A stretch of 64,000 bases of DNA from Lineus longissimus (lineage: Eukaryota > Nemertea > Pilidiophora > Heteronemertea > Lineidae): NCBI RefSeq assembly GCF_910592395.1, contig NC_088323.1, forward strand, positions 3,224,001 through 3,288,000, read 5' to 3'. The position numbers and the translations under genes are program-made. Numbering within the stretch: position 1 is the stretch's first letter; each line of letters starts with the position of its first letter. The notes under the pieces were generated by a model, which was not told where the DNA came from, searched no databases, and worked only from the letters and a program-made list of their open reading frames with translations. Below are positions 29,613-41,589 of this stretch, piece after piece.

Positions 29613-30482
29613 TTACTATTTACTAGCATATTGCCATGGAGCGGGCAAAGTTGAAATGTAATATACATTAGTTAAATGGGCACGATGATTGAACGACATT
29701 AAATTTCTAACGTTACTGAAGTTTTATTAAAGGTTAAACACGCAATGAACTGCATTTAGGGACTTATTTCTGCTATCTACATGCAACCCCCAATAGATTG
29801 ATTGGAGTACGCTATTTTACACAATGCATTGAGACCAGTGACAGCAGGTCCTATTCCAAATAAGGCCCTCACATATTAGGCATATCACCTACCCACTCCC
29901 GTACCCAATGCTACTGTCGGACCAAAGCCAGGTGCATGGAGAGATGCAGAACGCAATTCAAACTGACAACATCAGTCAGTAAAGAATAAATCAAAGAGCA
30001 AGCGCTGGCCACTGTACATATTTTGTCCATCCTGGCATAACTGTTTATTGATACCCTGACTGCATGTTCCGGTAGGCCACTCTGCAGAATTTGCCTTATC
30101 ACTCAGGTCAGTGTTTCTCGAATAGAACTAAAATAGAATAGGCTAATCATTAATCTCCCTGCTAATACCCTGCACCATGGACCAGGTTGTGTAGCACTAC
30201 ATACGTGCTGGAAGCTAATACTGATGTGGCAGGGAGAATATGCGTGAAATTTGTGTATGCTTTTGAGAATGAGCGGAGCTCTCCAATCGACGTGCTCTCT
30301 GAAAAGTTGTTATTTATTCTAAAACCACGAAGATATTCGACGTATGACACCCTCAGTGACACTCTTACGTATGATCCAGACCTACGAAGCCAAAGGTTGC
30401 AAGAATTCGACGCATTTCCAAGGCCCAATTTTGAAACAAAAATTACCTCCTAATTAGCGGCCACAACGCGCATTATAGTATA
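29613..30482. repeat. ~870-bp insert, copy 2
   Basis: Nearly identical to 28053-28922, at the same place in the unit, one 1562-bp period on. Confidence 0.75.
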
Positions 30483-31148
30483 GATAATGCTCTAATGAAA
30501 TAAATAGACTTAGGAAAAGAAGCAGCAGCAATAACTAGGAAAATGCGGAAGGAAAATATTAAAAATGTACGCCTCTCCGGCCGGGAATCGTGCGCATGGA
30601 CTCACGCAAAGTTTTCTTGAAATATTTATGAATGTCGACCAATGAAAAGCCACGATTGGCGAGGAACATTCATAAAATTTCATAAAATCTAACCAATCAT
30701 ACGCTCTCTATTACAGTAAACCAATCATGACGTAGCTTCCGGTTTCAATTTGGAAGCTGATATTCTGACAACTACGAATAAAATCAACGATTTCTCTGAA
30801 ATTATTCTTCTGATCGCGATCTAGTTTGCTAGCGATTGTTCAAAAAGGCATTTAGACAAAAGTACCTAACTCTGGGTTCAAAAGATTGCGAAAAAGTCAT
30901 AAAAATTTCGTCGGAATGTTGGAAAGATTTTACCCTGTACAAAATGTACACGAGATGCACATACATGACAAATGCATGAGAGGATCAGAAATGTACACAA
31001 AAATGAGAAGGTATAAGAGTATTTTTAAGGTAAAAGGGGTCTTTTTAAAGGGAGAAGAGGCTTGGGCCTTTAGAGTGCTCCCATTGCTCTTGATCTAGAC
31101 CTTTTTTGCACTGCGGATAAACTGAACTGGTCCTCAAAATCTAGGCCT

Positions 31149-31784
31149 ATGTACCCCATCATCATCATCATGTTCACCCAGAGACCCCGAGCACAGCAGA
31201 TGCACCATTTTGACCTGCCGCAGAACACCGTTGGCATGGCTCGTCTCAATGTTCGGAAGAGGAAGAAGCCAGCACCAGCAGCTCAAGGCAGCAGCAACCC
31301 TGTGTCCACACCAGCATGTACCCTGCCTCTACCGATCCTGCCTCTACCAATCCAGCCACGCCAGAACTTGCCTCAACCAATCCTGATAGCACCAAGACCA
31401 AGCACCACACCGTAGTTCCAGTTCCCTCAAATTTTCATGTGTCCTATGCCAGTCCATCCTGAGATTCCAGCACCCCAGATGCCAACTCAACAAGTGCGAC
31501 CAGTGCCAGCCTTTCCTCCCGCTCCACGGTTGAGGTCTGCACAAGAAGTGTCCCGTAGCCAGCAATATTACAGAAAAAGGAAGGGAAATCCAACCAGGCA
31601 GTACATCAAGAAGACGATGCACAAGATCTGTTCAAAGTTCGTCAGGAATGCGACGCTTGTTCGACATGCCTGTCGCAACTTCGTCGACAGGAATTCACCA
31701 AAGACAATTGCTTTTAATATCAGACCTACGACGGAAATTCGATGCTACTCTTTTTCCCAATACGCCAGAGGTTCGACTGTCTGA
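31149..31784 (+). pseudogene. Proline-rich frame with in-frame TAG, element copy 1
   Basis: One frame of 212 codons is interrupted by a single TAG at 31413-31415. The N-terminal part has MHHFDLPQNTVG and a basic KRKKPAPAA stretch, the middle is rich in Pro and Leu, and the C-terminal part has QQYYRKRKGNPTRQYIKKT followed by a Cys/His-containing stretch. I do not recognise the family. The basic, Cys-containing tail suggests a relic of a nucleic-acid-binding element protein. The same TAG is present in all four copies. Confidence 0.5.
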
Positions 31785-32009
31785 TTTTTTCTTAACCCTC
31801 AGGAAGCGACACTAATCCGGCGTCGCATTAGCGTCGACCCCTGAGGTGGGGGGGTCAGAGTTAGAATTGACCGCTGCATGATGTCTAGTGGGTAGAATCT
31901 AATATATATTTGGCTGCACACGCTAGTGTTAATACAAACTCAAGTGAAAAACTACAAAAAAAGACAAAACCATTTTGAGGACTATTAACAGTGCAACAAA
32001 AAACATTTT

Positions 32010-32083
32010 GTTCCTATGGTGTAATGGTAACACACTTATCACTTTGATGATATGGGATCTGGGTTCGAATCCTAGTGGGAACT
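32010..32083 (+). tRNA. tRNA-Gln(TTG)-like sequence in element, copy 1
   Basis: The acceptor GTTCCTA pairs with TGGGAAC. Box A (TGGTGTAATGG) and a consensus box B (GGTTCGAATCC) are present, and TTTT follows 3 nt after the end. The anticodon stem TATCA/TGATA pairs fully but closes a 6-nt loop CTTTGA, one base short of a canonical loop, so decoding function is doubtful. The closest type is tRNA-Gln(TTG). It may serve as an internal pol III promoter of the element. Confidence 0.6.
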
Positions 32084-34065
32084 AATTTTGGCACTGCTGA
32101 ATAGGACTTGAATGGTAAAAATAAGTAAGTTTTCTACAAATTTTAAAGAAAACATCACTAAAATCTGAAAACCCCGCATTATTCTTAGATATTTTCCTCG
32201 CATTCTGGAACCGGGGCTACTTTTCTTTGGGTAATGGTTTGGATGCATTGTTGATTTCTGCCCCATCATATTGCCCAAGAGTTCATAAAATCATGTGAAT
32301 CTCGCCTTTGAAAGTCCTTAAAACTTGCTATCACTTTGAATGGGAACCCTGAGTCACTTTGCTTTTTATTATTATACGTTATACGCCCGTGTATAATGGT
32401 ATGGCACTCGGTGTCCGTCTGTCCATCTGTCTGTCCATTAACTTTTCCTTGTCCGTGCGATAACTCAAATTCTAGATCACGTAAATTTACCAAACTTGGT
32501 TTGTAGGATACTAGTTTAGTTAAGGCCCAAAGAAGCCTATTGATTTTGAGGTCATAGGTCAAGGTCACAATGGGCGTATACTGTGCTCGCTCTGTGTAGC
32601 TCTTGTTAAGTGATGAAATCAGAAACTGCTATTTCTAACCAAGGCATAAAAGAAATGCTCCTCGTGGATTTCAGATTGACTTCATTTGTAATTTTGTTCT
32701 CATTTTCATTTGCCGGATTGAAAGAAATCTAGCAATTCCCATGATTCCATTCAATTCAGCATGAAATGTAGCTAGCAAATGGTAAAATTCAAATGAAAAT
32801 CAGCAAGAAATAACTCTGTGTAAAAATGCCTTCACAAAAGTTAACATAGTCTTTTCAGACCTCTGAAACTGAGTCTGTGTCAAGCTTGTTAAAGGACATT
32901 TTCAAAATGTGAAATTAGACTGCAATATTAATCACTTTTCATTCATGATTTACCAAAAAACTAAAAAACAACATCCTCCAACATAGTTTGTAAACAGAAG
33001 CATGTGGCTTTCTATATTTTGACAGAAAGACAGAGCTGCCACCTATAATGTTTCCATATTTGGAAATTTTAAGACAAAGCCCACCGAAAACATTGTCAGG
33101 GACGCCGTGCGCGGGTCTCCCGCGTGACAGGCGGGGATACTTACCACTATACTACCGAAGATTGCTGAGAGCTTGAAGTCAGATTCCAGATCATACCAAA
33201 CATGTAGTCCACCCATAAGTGTTATGTGTGATATGGATGAGTTTCTATTTTGTATTAAAAGTGATTTTCTTCTGTCAGTAACAGAATCTTAGTAGATTTT
33301 CTAGTCAACTCCAATCAATTTTGATGTGAAGTTCATATTAATGAATATTTATAATGCTCTATTGAAATAAATAGACTTAGTAAAAGAAGTAGCAGCAATG
33401 ACTTGGAAAATGCGGCTGGAAAATATTAAAAATCTATGCCTCTCCGGCCGGGAATCGTGCGCATGGACTCACGCAAAGTTTTCTTGAAATATTTATGAAT
33501 GTCGACCAATGAAAAGCCACGATTGGCGAGGAACATTCATAAAATTTCATAAAATCTAACCAATCATACGCTCTCTATTACAGTAAACCAATCATGACGT
33601 AGCTTCCGGTTTCAATTTGGAAGCTGATATTCTGACAACTACGAATAAAATCAACGATTTCTCTGAAATTATTCTTCTGATCGCGATCTAGTTTGCTAGC
33701 GATTGTTCAAAAAGGTATTTAGACAAAAGTACCTAACTCTGGGTTCAAAAGATTGCGAAAAAGTCATAAAAATTTCGTCGGAATGTTGGAAAGATTTTAC
33801 CCTGTACAAAATGTACACGAGATGCACATACATGACAAATGCATGAGAGGATCAGAAATGTACACAAAAACGAGAAGGTATAAGAGTATTTTTAAGGTAA
33901 AAGGGGTCTTTTTAAAGGGAGAAGAGGCTTGGGCCTTTAGAGTGCTCCCATTGCTCTTGATCTAGACCTTTTTTGCACTGCGGATAAACTGAACTGGTCC
34001 TCAAAATCTAGGCCTATGTACCCCATCATCATCATCATGTTCACCCAGAGACCCCAGCACAGCAG

Positions 34066-34650
34066 ATGCACCATTTTGATCTGCCGCAGAACACCGTTGG
34101 CATGGCTCGTCTCAATGTTCGGAAGAGGAAGAAGCCAGCACCAGCAGCTCAAGGCAGCAGCAACCCTGTGTCCACACCAGCATGTACCCTGCCTCTACCG
34201 ATCCTGCCTCTACCAATCCAGCCACGCCAGAACTTGCCTCAACCAATCCTGATAGCACCAAGACCAAGCACCACACCGTAGTTCCAGTTCCCTCAAATTT
34301 TCATGTGTCCTATGCCAGTCCATCCTGAGATTCCAGCACCCCAGATGCCAACTCAACAAGTGCGACCAGTGCCAGCCTTTCCTCCCGCTCCACGGTTGAG
34401 GTCTGCACAAGAAGTGTCCCGTAGCCAGCAATATTACAGAAAAAGGAAGGGAAGTCCAACCAGGCAGTACATCAAGAAGACGATGCACAAGATCTGTTCA
34501 AAGTTCGTCAGGAATGCGACGCTTGTTCGACATGCCTGTCGCAACTTCGTCGACAGGAATTCACCAAAGACAATTGCTTTTAATATCAGACCTACGACGG
34601 AAATTCGATGCTACTCTTTTTCCCAATACGCCAGAGGTTCGACTGTCTGA
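34066..34650 (+). pseudogene. Proline-rich frame, element copy 2 (5' frameshifted)
   Basis: As at 31149-31784, but the first ATG is separated from the rest by the 1-nt deletion. The intact part begins MHHFDLPQ and still contains the in-frame TAG. It has one Asn-to-Ser change (RKRKGSPTRQ). Confidence 0.45.
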
Positions 34651-34875
34651 TTTTTTCTTAACCCTCAGGAAGCGACACTAATCCGGCGTCGCATTAGCGT
34701 CGACCCCTGAGGTGGGGGGGTCAGAGTTAGAATTGACCGCTGCATGATGTCTAGTGGGTAGAATCTAATATATATTTGGCTGCACACGCTAGTGTTAATA
34801 CAAACTCAAGTGAAAAACTACAAAAAAAGACAAAACCATTTTGAGGACTATTAACAGTGCAACAAAAAACATTTT

Positions 34876-34949
34876 GTTCCTATGGTGTAATGGTAACACA
34901 CTTATCACTTTGATGATATGGGATCTGGGTTCGAATCCTAGTGGGAACT
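34876..34949 (+). tRNA. tRNA-Gln-like sequence, copy 2
   Basis: Identical to 32010-32083. Confidence 0.55.
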
Positions 34950-36531
34950 AATTTTGGCACTGCTGAATAGGACTTGAATGGTAAAAATAAGTAAGTTTTC
35001 TACAAATTTTAAAGAAAACATCACTAAAATCTGAAAACCCCGCATTATTCTTAGATATTTTCCTCGCATTCTGGAACCGGGGCTACTTTTCTTTGGGTAA
35101 TGGTTTGGATGCATTGTTGATTTCTGCCCCATCATATTGCCCAAGAGTTCATAAAATCATGTGAATCTCGCCTTTGAAAGTCCTTAAAACTTGCTATCAC
35201 TTTGAATGGGAACCCTGAGTCACTTTGCTTTTTATTATTATACGTTATACGCCCGTGTATAATGGTATGGCACTCGGTGTCCGTCTGTCCATCTGTCTGT
35301 CCATTAACTTTTCCTTGTCCGTGCGATAACTCAAATTCTAGATCACGTAAATTTACCAAACTTGGTTTGTAGGATACTAGTTTAGTTAAGGCCCAAAGAA
35401 GCCTATTGATTTTGAGGTCATAGGTCAAGGTCACAATGGGCGTATACTGTGCTCGCTCTGTGTAGCTCTTGTTAAGTGATGAAATCAGAAACTGCTATTT
35501 CTAACCAAGGCATAAAAGAAATGCTCCTCGTGGATTTCAGATTGACTTCATTTGTAATTTTGTTCTCATTTTCATTTGCCGGATTGAAAGAAATCTAGCA
35601 ATTCCCATGATTCCATTCAATTCAGCATGAAATGTAGCTAGCAAATGGTAAAATTCAAATGAAAATCAGCAAGAAATAACTCTGTGTAAAAATGCCTTCA
35701 CAAAAGTTAACATAGTCTTTTCAGACCTCTGAAACTGAGTCTGTGTCAAGCTTGTTAAAGGACATTTTCAAAATGTGAAATTAGACTGCAATATTAATCA
35801 CTTTTCATTCATGATTTACCAAAAAACTAAAAAACAACATCCTCCAACATAGTTTGTAAACAGAAGCATGTGGCTTTCTATATTTTGACAGAAAGACAGA
35901 GCTGCCACCTATAATGTTTCCATATTTGGAAATTTTAAGACAAAGCCCACCGAAAACATTGTCAGGGACGCCGTGCGCATGGACTCACGCAAAGTTTTCT
36001 TGAAATATTTATGAATGTCGACCAATGAAAAGCCACGATTGGCGAGGAACATTCATAAAATTTCATAAAATCTAACCAATCATACGCTCTCTATTACAGT
36101 AAACCAATCATGACGTAGCTTCCGGTTTCAATTTGGAAGCTGATATTCTGACAACTACGAATAAAATCAACGATTTCTCTGAAATTATTCTTCTGATCGC
36201 GATCTAGTTTGCTAGCGATTGTTCAAAAAGGCATTTAGACAAAAGTACCTAACTCTGGGTTCAAAAGATTGCGAAAAAGTCATAAAAATTTCGTCGGAAT
36301 GTTGGAAAGATTTTACCCTGTACAAAATGTACACGAGATGCACATACATGACAAATGCATGAGAGGATCAGAAATGTACACAAAAATGAGAAGGTATAAG
36401 AGTATTTTTAAGGTAAAAGGGGTCTTTTTAAAGGGAGAAGAGGCTTGGGCCTTTAGAGTGCTCCCATTGCTCTTGATCTAGACCTTTTTTGCACTGCGGA
36501 TAAACTGAACTGGTCCTCAAAATCTAGGCCT

Positions 36532-37167
36532 ATGTACCCCATCATCATCATCATGTTCACCCAGAGACCCCGAGCACAGCAGATGCACCATTTTGACCTG
36601 CCGCAGAACACCGTTGGCATGGCTCGTCTCAATGTTCGGAAGAGGAAGAAGCCAGCACCAGCAGCTCAAGGCAGCAGCAACCCTGTGTCCACACCAGCAT
36701 GTACCCTGCCTCTACCGATCCTGCCTCTACCAATCCAGCCACGCCAGAACTTGCCTCAACCAATCCTGATAGCACCAAGACCAAGCACCACACCGTAGTT
36801 CCAGTTCCCTCAAATTTTCATGTGTCCTATGCCAGTCCATCCTGAGATTCCAGCACCCCAGATGCCAACTCAACAAGTGCGACCAGTGCCAGCCTTTCCT
36901 CCCGCTCCACGGTTGAGGTCTGCACAAGAAGTGTCCCGTAGCCAGCAATATTACAGAAAAAGGAAGGGAAATCCAACCAGGCAGTACATCAAGAAGACGA
37001 TGCACAAGATCTGTTCAAAGTTCGTCAGGAATGCGACGCTTGTTCGACATGCCTGTCGCAACTTCGTCGACAGGAATTCACCAAAGACAATTGCTTTTAA
37101 TATCAGACCTACGACGGAAATTCGATGCTACTCTTTTTCCCAATACGCCAGAGGTTCGACTGTCTGA
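36532..37167 (+). pseudogene. Proline-rich frame with TAG, element copy 3
   Basis: Same as the copy-1 frame at 31149-31784, including the in-frame TAG (36796-36798). Confidence 0.45.
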
Positions 37168-37392
37168 TTTTTTCTTAACCCTCAGGAAGCGACACTAATC
37201 CGGCGTCGCATTAGCGTCGACCCCTGAGGTGGGGGGGTCAGAGTTAGAATTGACCGCTGCATGATGTCTAGTGGGTAGAATCTAATATATATTTGGCTGC
37301 ACACGCTAGTGTTAATACAAACTCAAGTGAAAAACTACAAAAAAAGACAAAACCATTTTGAGGACTATTAACAGTGCAACAAAAAACATTTT

Positions 37393-37466
37393 GTTCCTAT
37401 GGTGTAATGGTAACACACTTATCACTTTGATGATATGGGATCTGGGTTCGAATCCTAGTGGGAACT
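37393..37466 (+). tRNA. tRNA-Gln-like sequence, copy 3
   Basis: Identical to 32010-32083. Confidence 0.55.
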
Positions 37467-39448
37467 AATTTTGGCACTGCTGAATAGGACTTGAATGGTA
37501 AAAATAAGTAAGTTTTCTACAAATTTTAAAGAAAACATCACTAAAATCTGAAAACCCCGCATTATTCTTAGATATTTTCCTCGCATTCTGGAACCGGGGC
37601 TACTTTTCTTTGGGTAATGGTTTGGATGCATTGTTGATTTCTGCCCCATCATATTGCCCAAGAGTTCATAAAATCATGTGAATCTCGCCTTTGAAAGTCC
37701 TTAAAACTTGCTATCACTTTGAATGGGAACCCTGAGTCACTTTGCTTTTTATTATTATACGTTATACGCCCGTGTATAATGGTATGGCACTCGGTGTCCG
37801 TCTGTCCATCTGTCTGTCCATTAACTTTTCCTTGTCCGTGCGATAACTCAAATTCTAGATCACGTAAATTTACCAAACTTGGTTTGTAGGATACTAGTTT
37901 AGTTAAGGCCCAAAGAAGCCTATTGATTTTGAGGTCATAGGTCAAGGTCACAATGGGCGTATACTGTGCTCGCTCTGTGTAGCTCTTGTTAAGTGATGAA
38001 ATCAGAAACTGCTATTTCTAACCAAGGCATAAAAGAAATGCTCCTCGTGGATTTCAGATTGACTTCATTTGTAATTTTGTTCTCATTTTCATTTGCCGGA
38101 TTGAAAGAAATCTAGCAATTCCCATGATTCCATTCAATTCAGCATGAAATGTAGCTAGCAAATGGTAAAATTCAAATGAAAATCAGCAAGAAATAACTCT
38201 GTGTAAAAATGCCTTCACAAAAGTTAACATAGTCTTTTCAGACCTCTGAAACTGAGTCTGTGTCAAGCTTGTTAAAGGACATTTTCAAAATGTGAAATTA
38301 GACTGCAATATTAATCACTTTTCATTCATGATTTACCAAAAAACTAAAAAACAACATCCTCCAACATAGTTTGTAAACAGAAGCATGTGGCTTTCTATAT
38401 TTTGACAGAAAGACAGAGCTGCCACCTATAATGTTTCCATATTTGGAAATTTTAAGACAAAGCCCACCGAAAACATTGTCAGGGACGCCGTGCGCGGGTC
38501 TCCCGCGTGACAGGCGGGGATACTTACCACTATACTACCGAAGATTGCTGAGAGCTTGAAGTCAGATTCCAGATCATACCAAACATGTAGTCCACCCATA
38601 AGTGTTATGTGTGATATGGATGAGTTTCTATTTTGTATTAAAAGTGATTTTCTTCTGTCAGTAACAGAATCTTAGTAGATTTTCTAGTCAACTCCAATCA
38701 ATTTTGATGTGAAGTTCATATTAATGAATATTTATAATGCTCTATTGAAATAAATAGACTTAGTAAAAGAAGTAGCAGCAATGACTTGGAAAATGCGGCT
38801 GGAAAATATTAAAAATCTATGCCTCTCCGGCCGGGAATCGTGCGCATGGACTCACGCAAAGTTTTCTTGAAATATTTATGAATGTCGACCAATGAAAAGC
38901 CACGATTGGCGAGGAACATTCATAAAATTTCATAAAATCTAACCAATCATACGCTCTCTATTACAGTAAACCAATCATGACGTAGCTTCCGGTTTCAATT
39001 TGGAAGCTGATATTCTGACAACTACGAATAAAATCAACGATTTCTCTGAAATTATTCTTCTGATCGCGATCTAGTTTGCTAGCGATTGTTCAAAAAGGTA
39101 TTTAGACAAAAGTACCTAACTCTGGGTTCAAAAGATTGCGAAAAAGTCATAAAAATTTCGTCGGAATGTTGGAAAGATTTTACCCTGTACAAAATGTACA
39201 CGAGATGCACATACATGACAAATGCATGAGAGGATCAGAAATGTACACAAAAACGAGAAGGTATAAGAGTATTTTTAAGGTAAAAGGGGTCTTTTTAAAG
39301 GGAGAAGAGGCTTGGGCCTTTAGAGTGCTCCCATTGCTCTTGATCTAGACCTTTTTTGCACTGCGGATAAACTGAACTGGTCCTCAAAATCTAGGCCTAT
39401 GTACCCCATCATCATCATCATGTTCACCCAGAGACCCCAGCACAGCAG

Positions 39449-40033
39449 ATGCACCATTTTGATCTGCCGCAGAACACCGTTGGCATGGCTCGTCTCAATG
39501 TTCGGAAGAGGAAGAAGCCAGCACCAGCAGCTCAAGGCAGCAGCAACCCTGTGTCCACACCAGCATGTACCCTGCCTCTACCGATCCTGCCTCTACCAAT
39601 CCAGCCACGCCAGAACTTGCCTCAACCAATCCTGATAGCACCAAGACCAAGCACCACACCGTAGTTCCAGTTCCCTCAAATTTTCATGTGTCCTATGCCA
39701 GTCCATCCTGAGATTCCAGCACCCCAGATGCCAACTCAACAAGTGCGACCAGTGCCAGCCTTTCCTCCCGCTCCACGGTTGAGGTCTGCACAAGAAGTGT
39801 CCCGTAGCCAGCAATATTACAGAAAAAGGAAGGGAAGTCCAACCAGGCAGTACATCAAGAAGACGATGCACAAGATCTGTTCAAAGTTCGTCAGGAATGC
39901 GACGCTTGTTCGACATGCCTGTCGCAACTTCGTCGACAGGAATTCACCAAAGACAATTGCTTTTAATATCAGACCTACGACGGAAATTCGATGCTACTCT
40001 TTTTCCCAATACGCCAGAGGTTCGACTGTCTGA
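39449..40033 (+). pseudogene. Proline-rich frame, element copy 4 (5' frameshifted)
   Basis: Same as the copy-2 frame at 34066-34650. Confidence 0.45.
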
Positions 40034-40258
40034 TTTTTTCTTAACCCTCAGGAAGCGACACTAATCCGGCGTCGCATTAGCGTCGACCCCTGAGGTGGGG
40101 GGGTCAGAGTTAGAATTGACCGCTGCATGATGTCTAGTGGGTAGAATCTAATATATATTTGGCTGCACACGCTAGTGTTAATACAAACTCAAGTGAAAAA
40201 CTACAAAAAAAGACAAAACCATTTTGAGGACTATTAACAGTGCAACAAAAAACATTTT

Positions 40259-40332
40259 GTTCCTATGGTGTAATGGTAACACACTTATCACTTTGATGAT
40301 ATGGGATCTGGGTTCGAATCCTAGTGGGAACT
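40259..40332 (+). tRNA. tRNA-Gln-like sequence, copy 4
   Basis: Identical to 32010-32083. Confidence 0.55.
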
Positions 40333-41589
40333 AATTTTGGCACTGCTGAATAGGACTTGAATGGTAAAAATAAGTAAGTTTTCTACAAATTTTAAAGAAA
40401 ACATCACTAAAATCTGAAAACCCCGCATTATTCTTAGATATTTTCCTCGCATTCTGGAACCGGGGCTACTTTTCTTTGGGTAATGGTTTGGATGCATTGT
40501 TGATTTCTGCCCCATCATATTGCCCAAGAGTTCATAAAATCATGTGAATCTCGCCTTTGAAAGTCCTTAAAACTTGCTATCACTTTGAATGGGAACCCTG
40601 AGTCACTTTGCTTTTTATTATTATACGTTATACGCCCGTGTATAATGGTATGGCACTCGGTGTCCGTCTGTCCATCTGTCTGTCCATTAACTTTTCCTTG
40701 TCCGTGCGATAACTCAAATTCTAGATCACGTAAATTTACCAAACTTGGTTTGTAGGATACTAGTTTAGTTAAGGCCCAAAGAAGCCTATTGATTTTGAGG
40801 TCATAGGTCAAGGTCACAATGGGCGTATACTGTGCTCGCTCTGTGTAGCTCTTGTTAAGTGATGAAATCAGAAACTGCTATTTCTAACCAAGGCATAAAA
40901 GAAATGCTCCTCGTGGATTTCAGATTGACTTCATTTGTAATTTTGTTCTCATTTTCATTTGCCGGATTGAAAGAAATCTAGCAATTCCCATGATTCCATT
41001 CAATTCAGCATGAAATGTAGCTAGCAAATGGTAAAATTCAAATGAAAATCAGCAAGAAATAACTCTGTGTAAAAATGCCTTCACAAAAGTTAACATAGTC
41101 TTTTCAGACCTCTGAAACTGAGTCTGTGTCAAGCTTGTTAAAGGACATTTTCAAAATGTGAAATTAGACTGCAATATTAATCACTTTTCATTCATGATTT
41201 ACCAAAAAACTAAAAAACAACATCCTCCAACATAGTTTGTAAACAGAAGCATGTGGCTTTCTATATTTTGACAGAAAGACAGAGCTGCCACCTATAATGT
41301 TTCCATATTTGGAAATTTTAAGACAAAGCCCACCGAAAACATTGTCAGGGACGCCGTGCGCGGGTCTCCCGCGTGACAGGCGGGGATACTTACCACTATA
41401 CTACCGAAGATTGCTGAGAGCTTGAAGTCAGATTCCAGATCATACGAAACATGTAGTCCACCCATAAGTGTTATGTATGATATGGATGAGTTTCTATTTT
41501 GTATTAAAAGTGATTTTCTTCTGTCAGTCACAGAATCATAGTAGATTTTCTAGTCAACTCCAATCAATTTTGATGTGAAGTTCATATTA

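Larger units (their letters stand above)
30591..33111 (+). mobile_element. 2.5-kb tRNA-splitting element, copy 1
   Basis: It starts TGCGCATGGACTCACGC and ends GACGCCGTGCG, next to the right half of a tRNA-Asp. The ends form an imperfect inverted repeat of about 26 bp (GCGCATGGACTC... GTTTTC against the reverse complement of the right end, GCGCACGGCGTC... GTTTTC). Contents are a 70-aa frame (30886-31098), a proline-rich frame with an in-frame TAG (31149-31784), a tRNA-Gln-like sequence (32010-32083), and an antisense low-complexity segment including TCTGTCCATCTGTCTGTCC (about 32400-32570). No transposase, integrase or reverse transcriptase is recognisable, so it is probably non-autonomous. Confidence 0.7.
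30573..33161 (-). pseudogene. tRNA-Asp copy H, split by the 2.5-kb element
   Basis: The 18 nt of the tRNA 3' end remain at 30573-30590. The remaining 50 nt, carrying the anticodon arm, are at 33112-33161. Element copy 1 lies between. Four to five bases of the T arm (AACC on the plus strand) are missing at the joint. Confidence 0.85.
33458..35973 (+). mobile_element. 2.5-kb element, copy 2
   Basis: 2516 bp, nearly identical to copy 1. A 1-nt deletion near 34047 (CCCCAGCAC for CCCCGAGCAC) puts the start of the proline-rich frame out of phase. It runs directly into copy 3 at CCGTGCGCATGG, sharing one TGCGC. Confidence 0.75.
35974..38494 (+). mobile_element. 2.5-kb element, copy 3
   Basis: It shares the diagnostic bases of copy 1 (GGCATTTAGAC, CCCCGAGCAC, GGGAAATCC), so it is the copy-1 type repeated 5383 bp on. 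Confidence 0.75.
33440..38544 (-). pseudogene. tRNA-Asp copy I, split by two tandem elements
   Basis: The tRNA 3' end is at 33440-33457 and the remainder at 38495-38544. Element copies 2 and 3 lie head-to-tail between, and the break is at the same base as in copies H and J. Confidence 0.85.
38841..41360 (+). mobile_element. 2.5-kb element, copy 4
   Basis: It shares the diagnostic bases and the 1-nt deletion of copy 2, 5383 bp on. Confidence 0.75.
38823..41410 (-). pseudogene. tRNA-Asp copy J, split by element copy 4
   Basis: 3' end at 38823-38840, remainder at 41361-41410, same break point as copies H and I. Confidence 0.85.

Noticed and set aside
32266-32568. 100-aa minus-strand frame (DGQTDGQTDTECH) in each 2.5-kb element
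   Set aside because: The Gly-Gln-Thr-Asp repeats come from a TCTGTCC simple repeat, and the rest resembles dispersed repeat sequence. No gene features.
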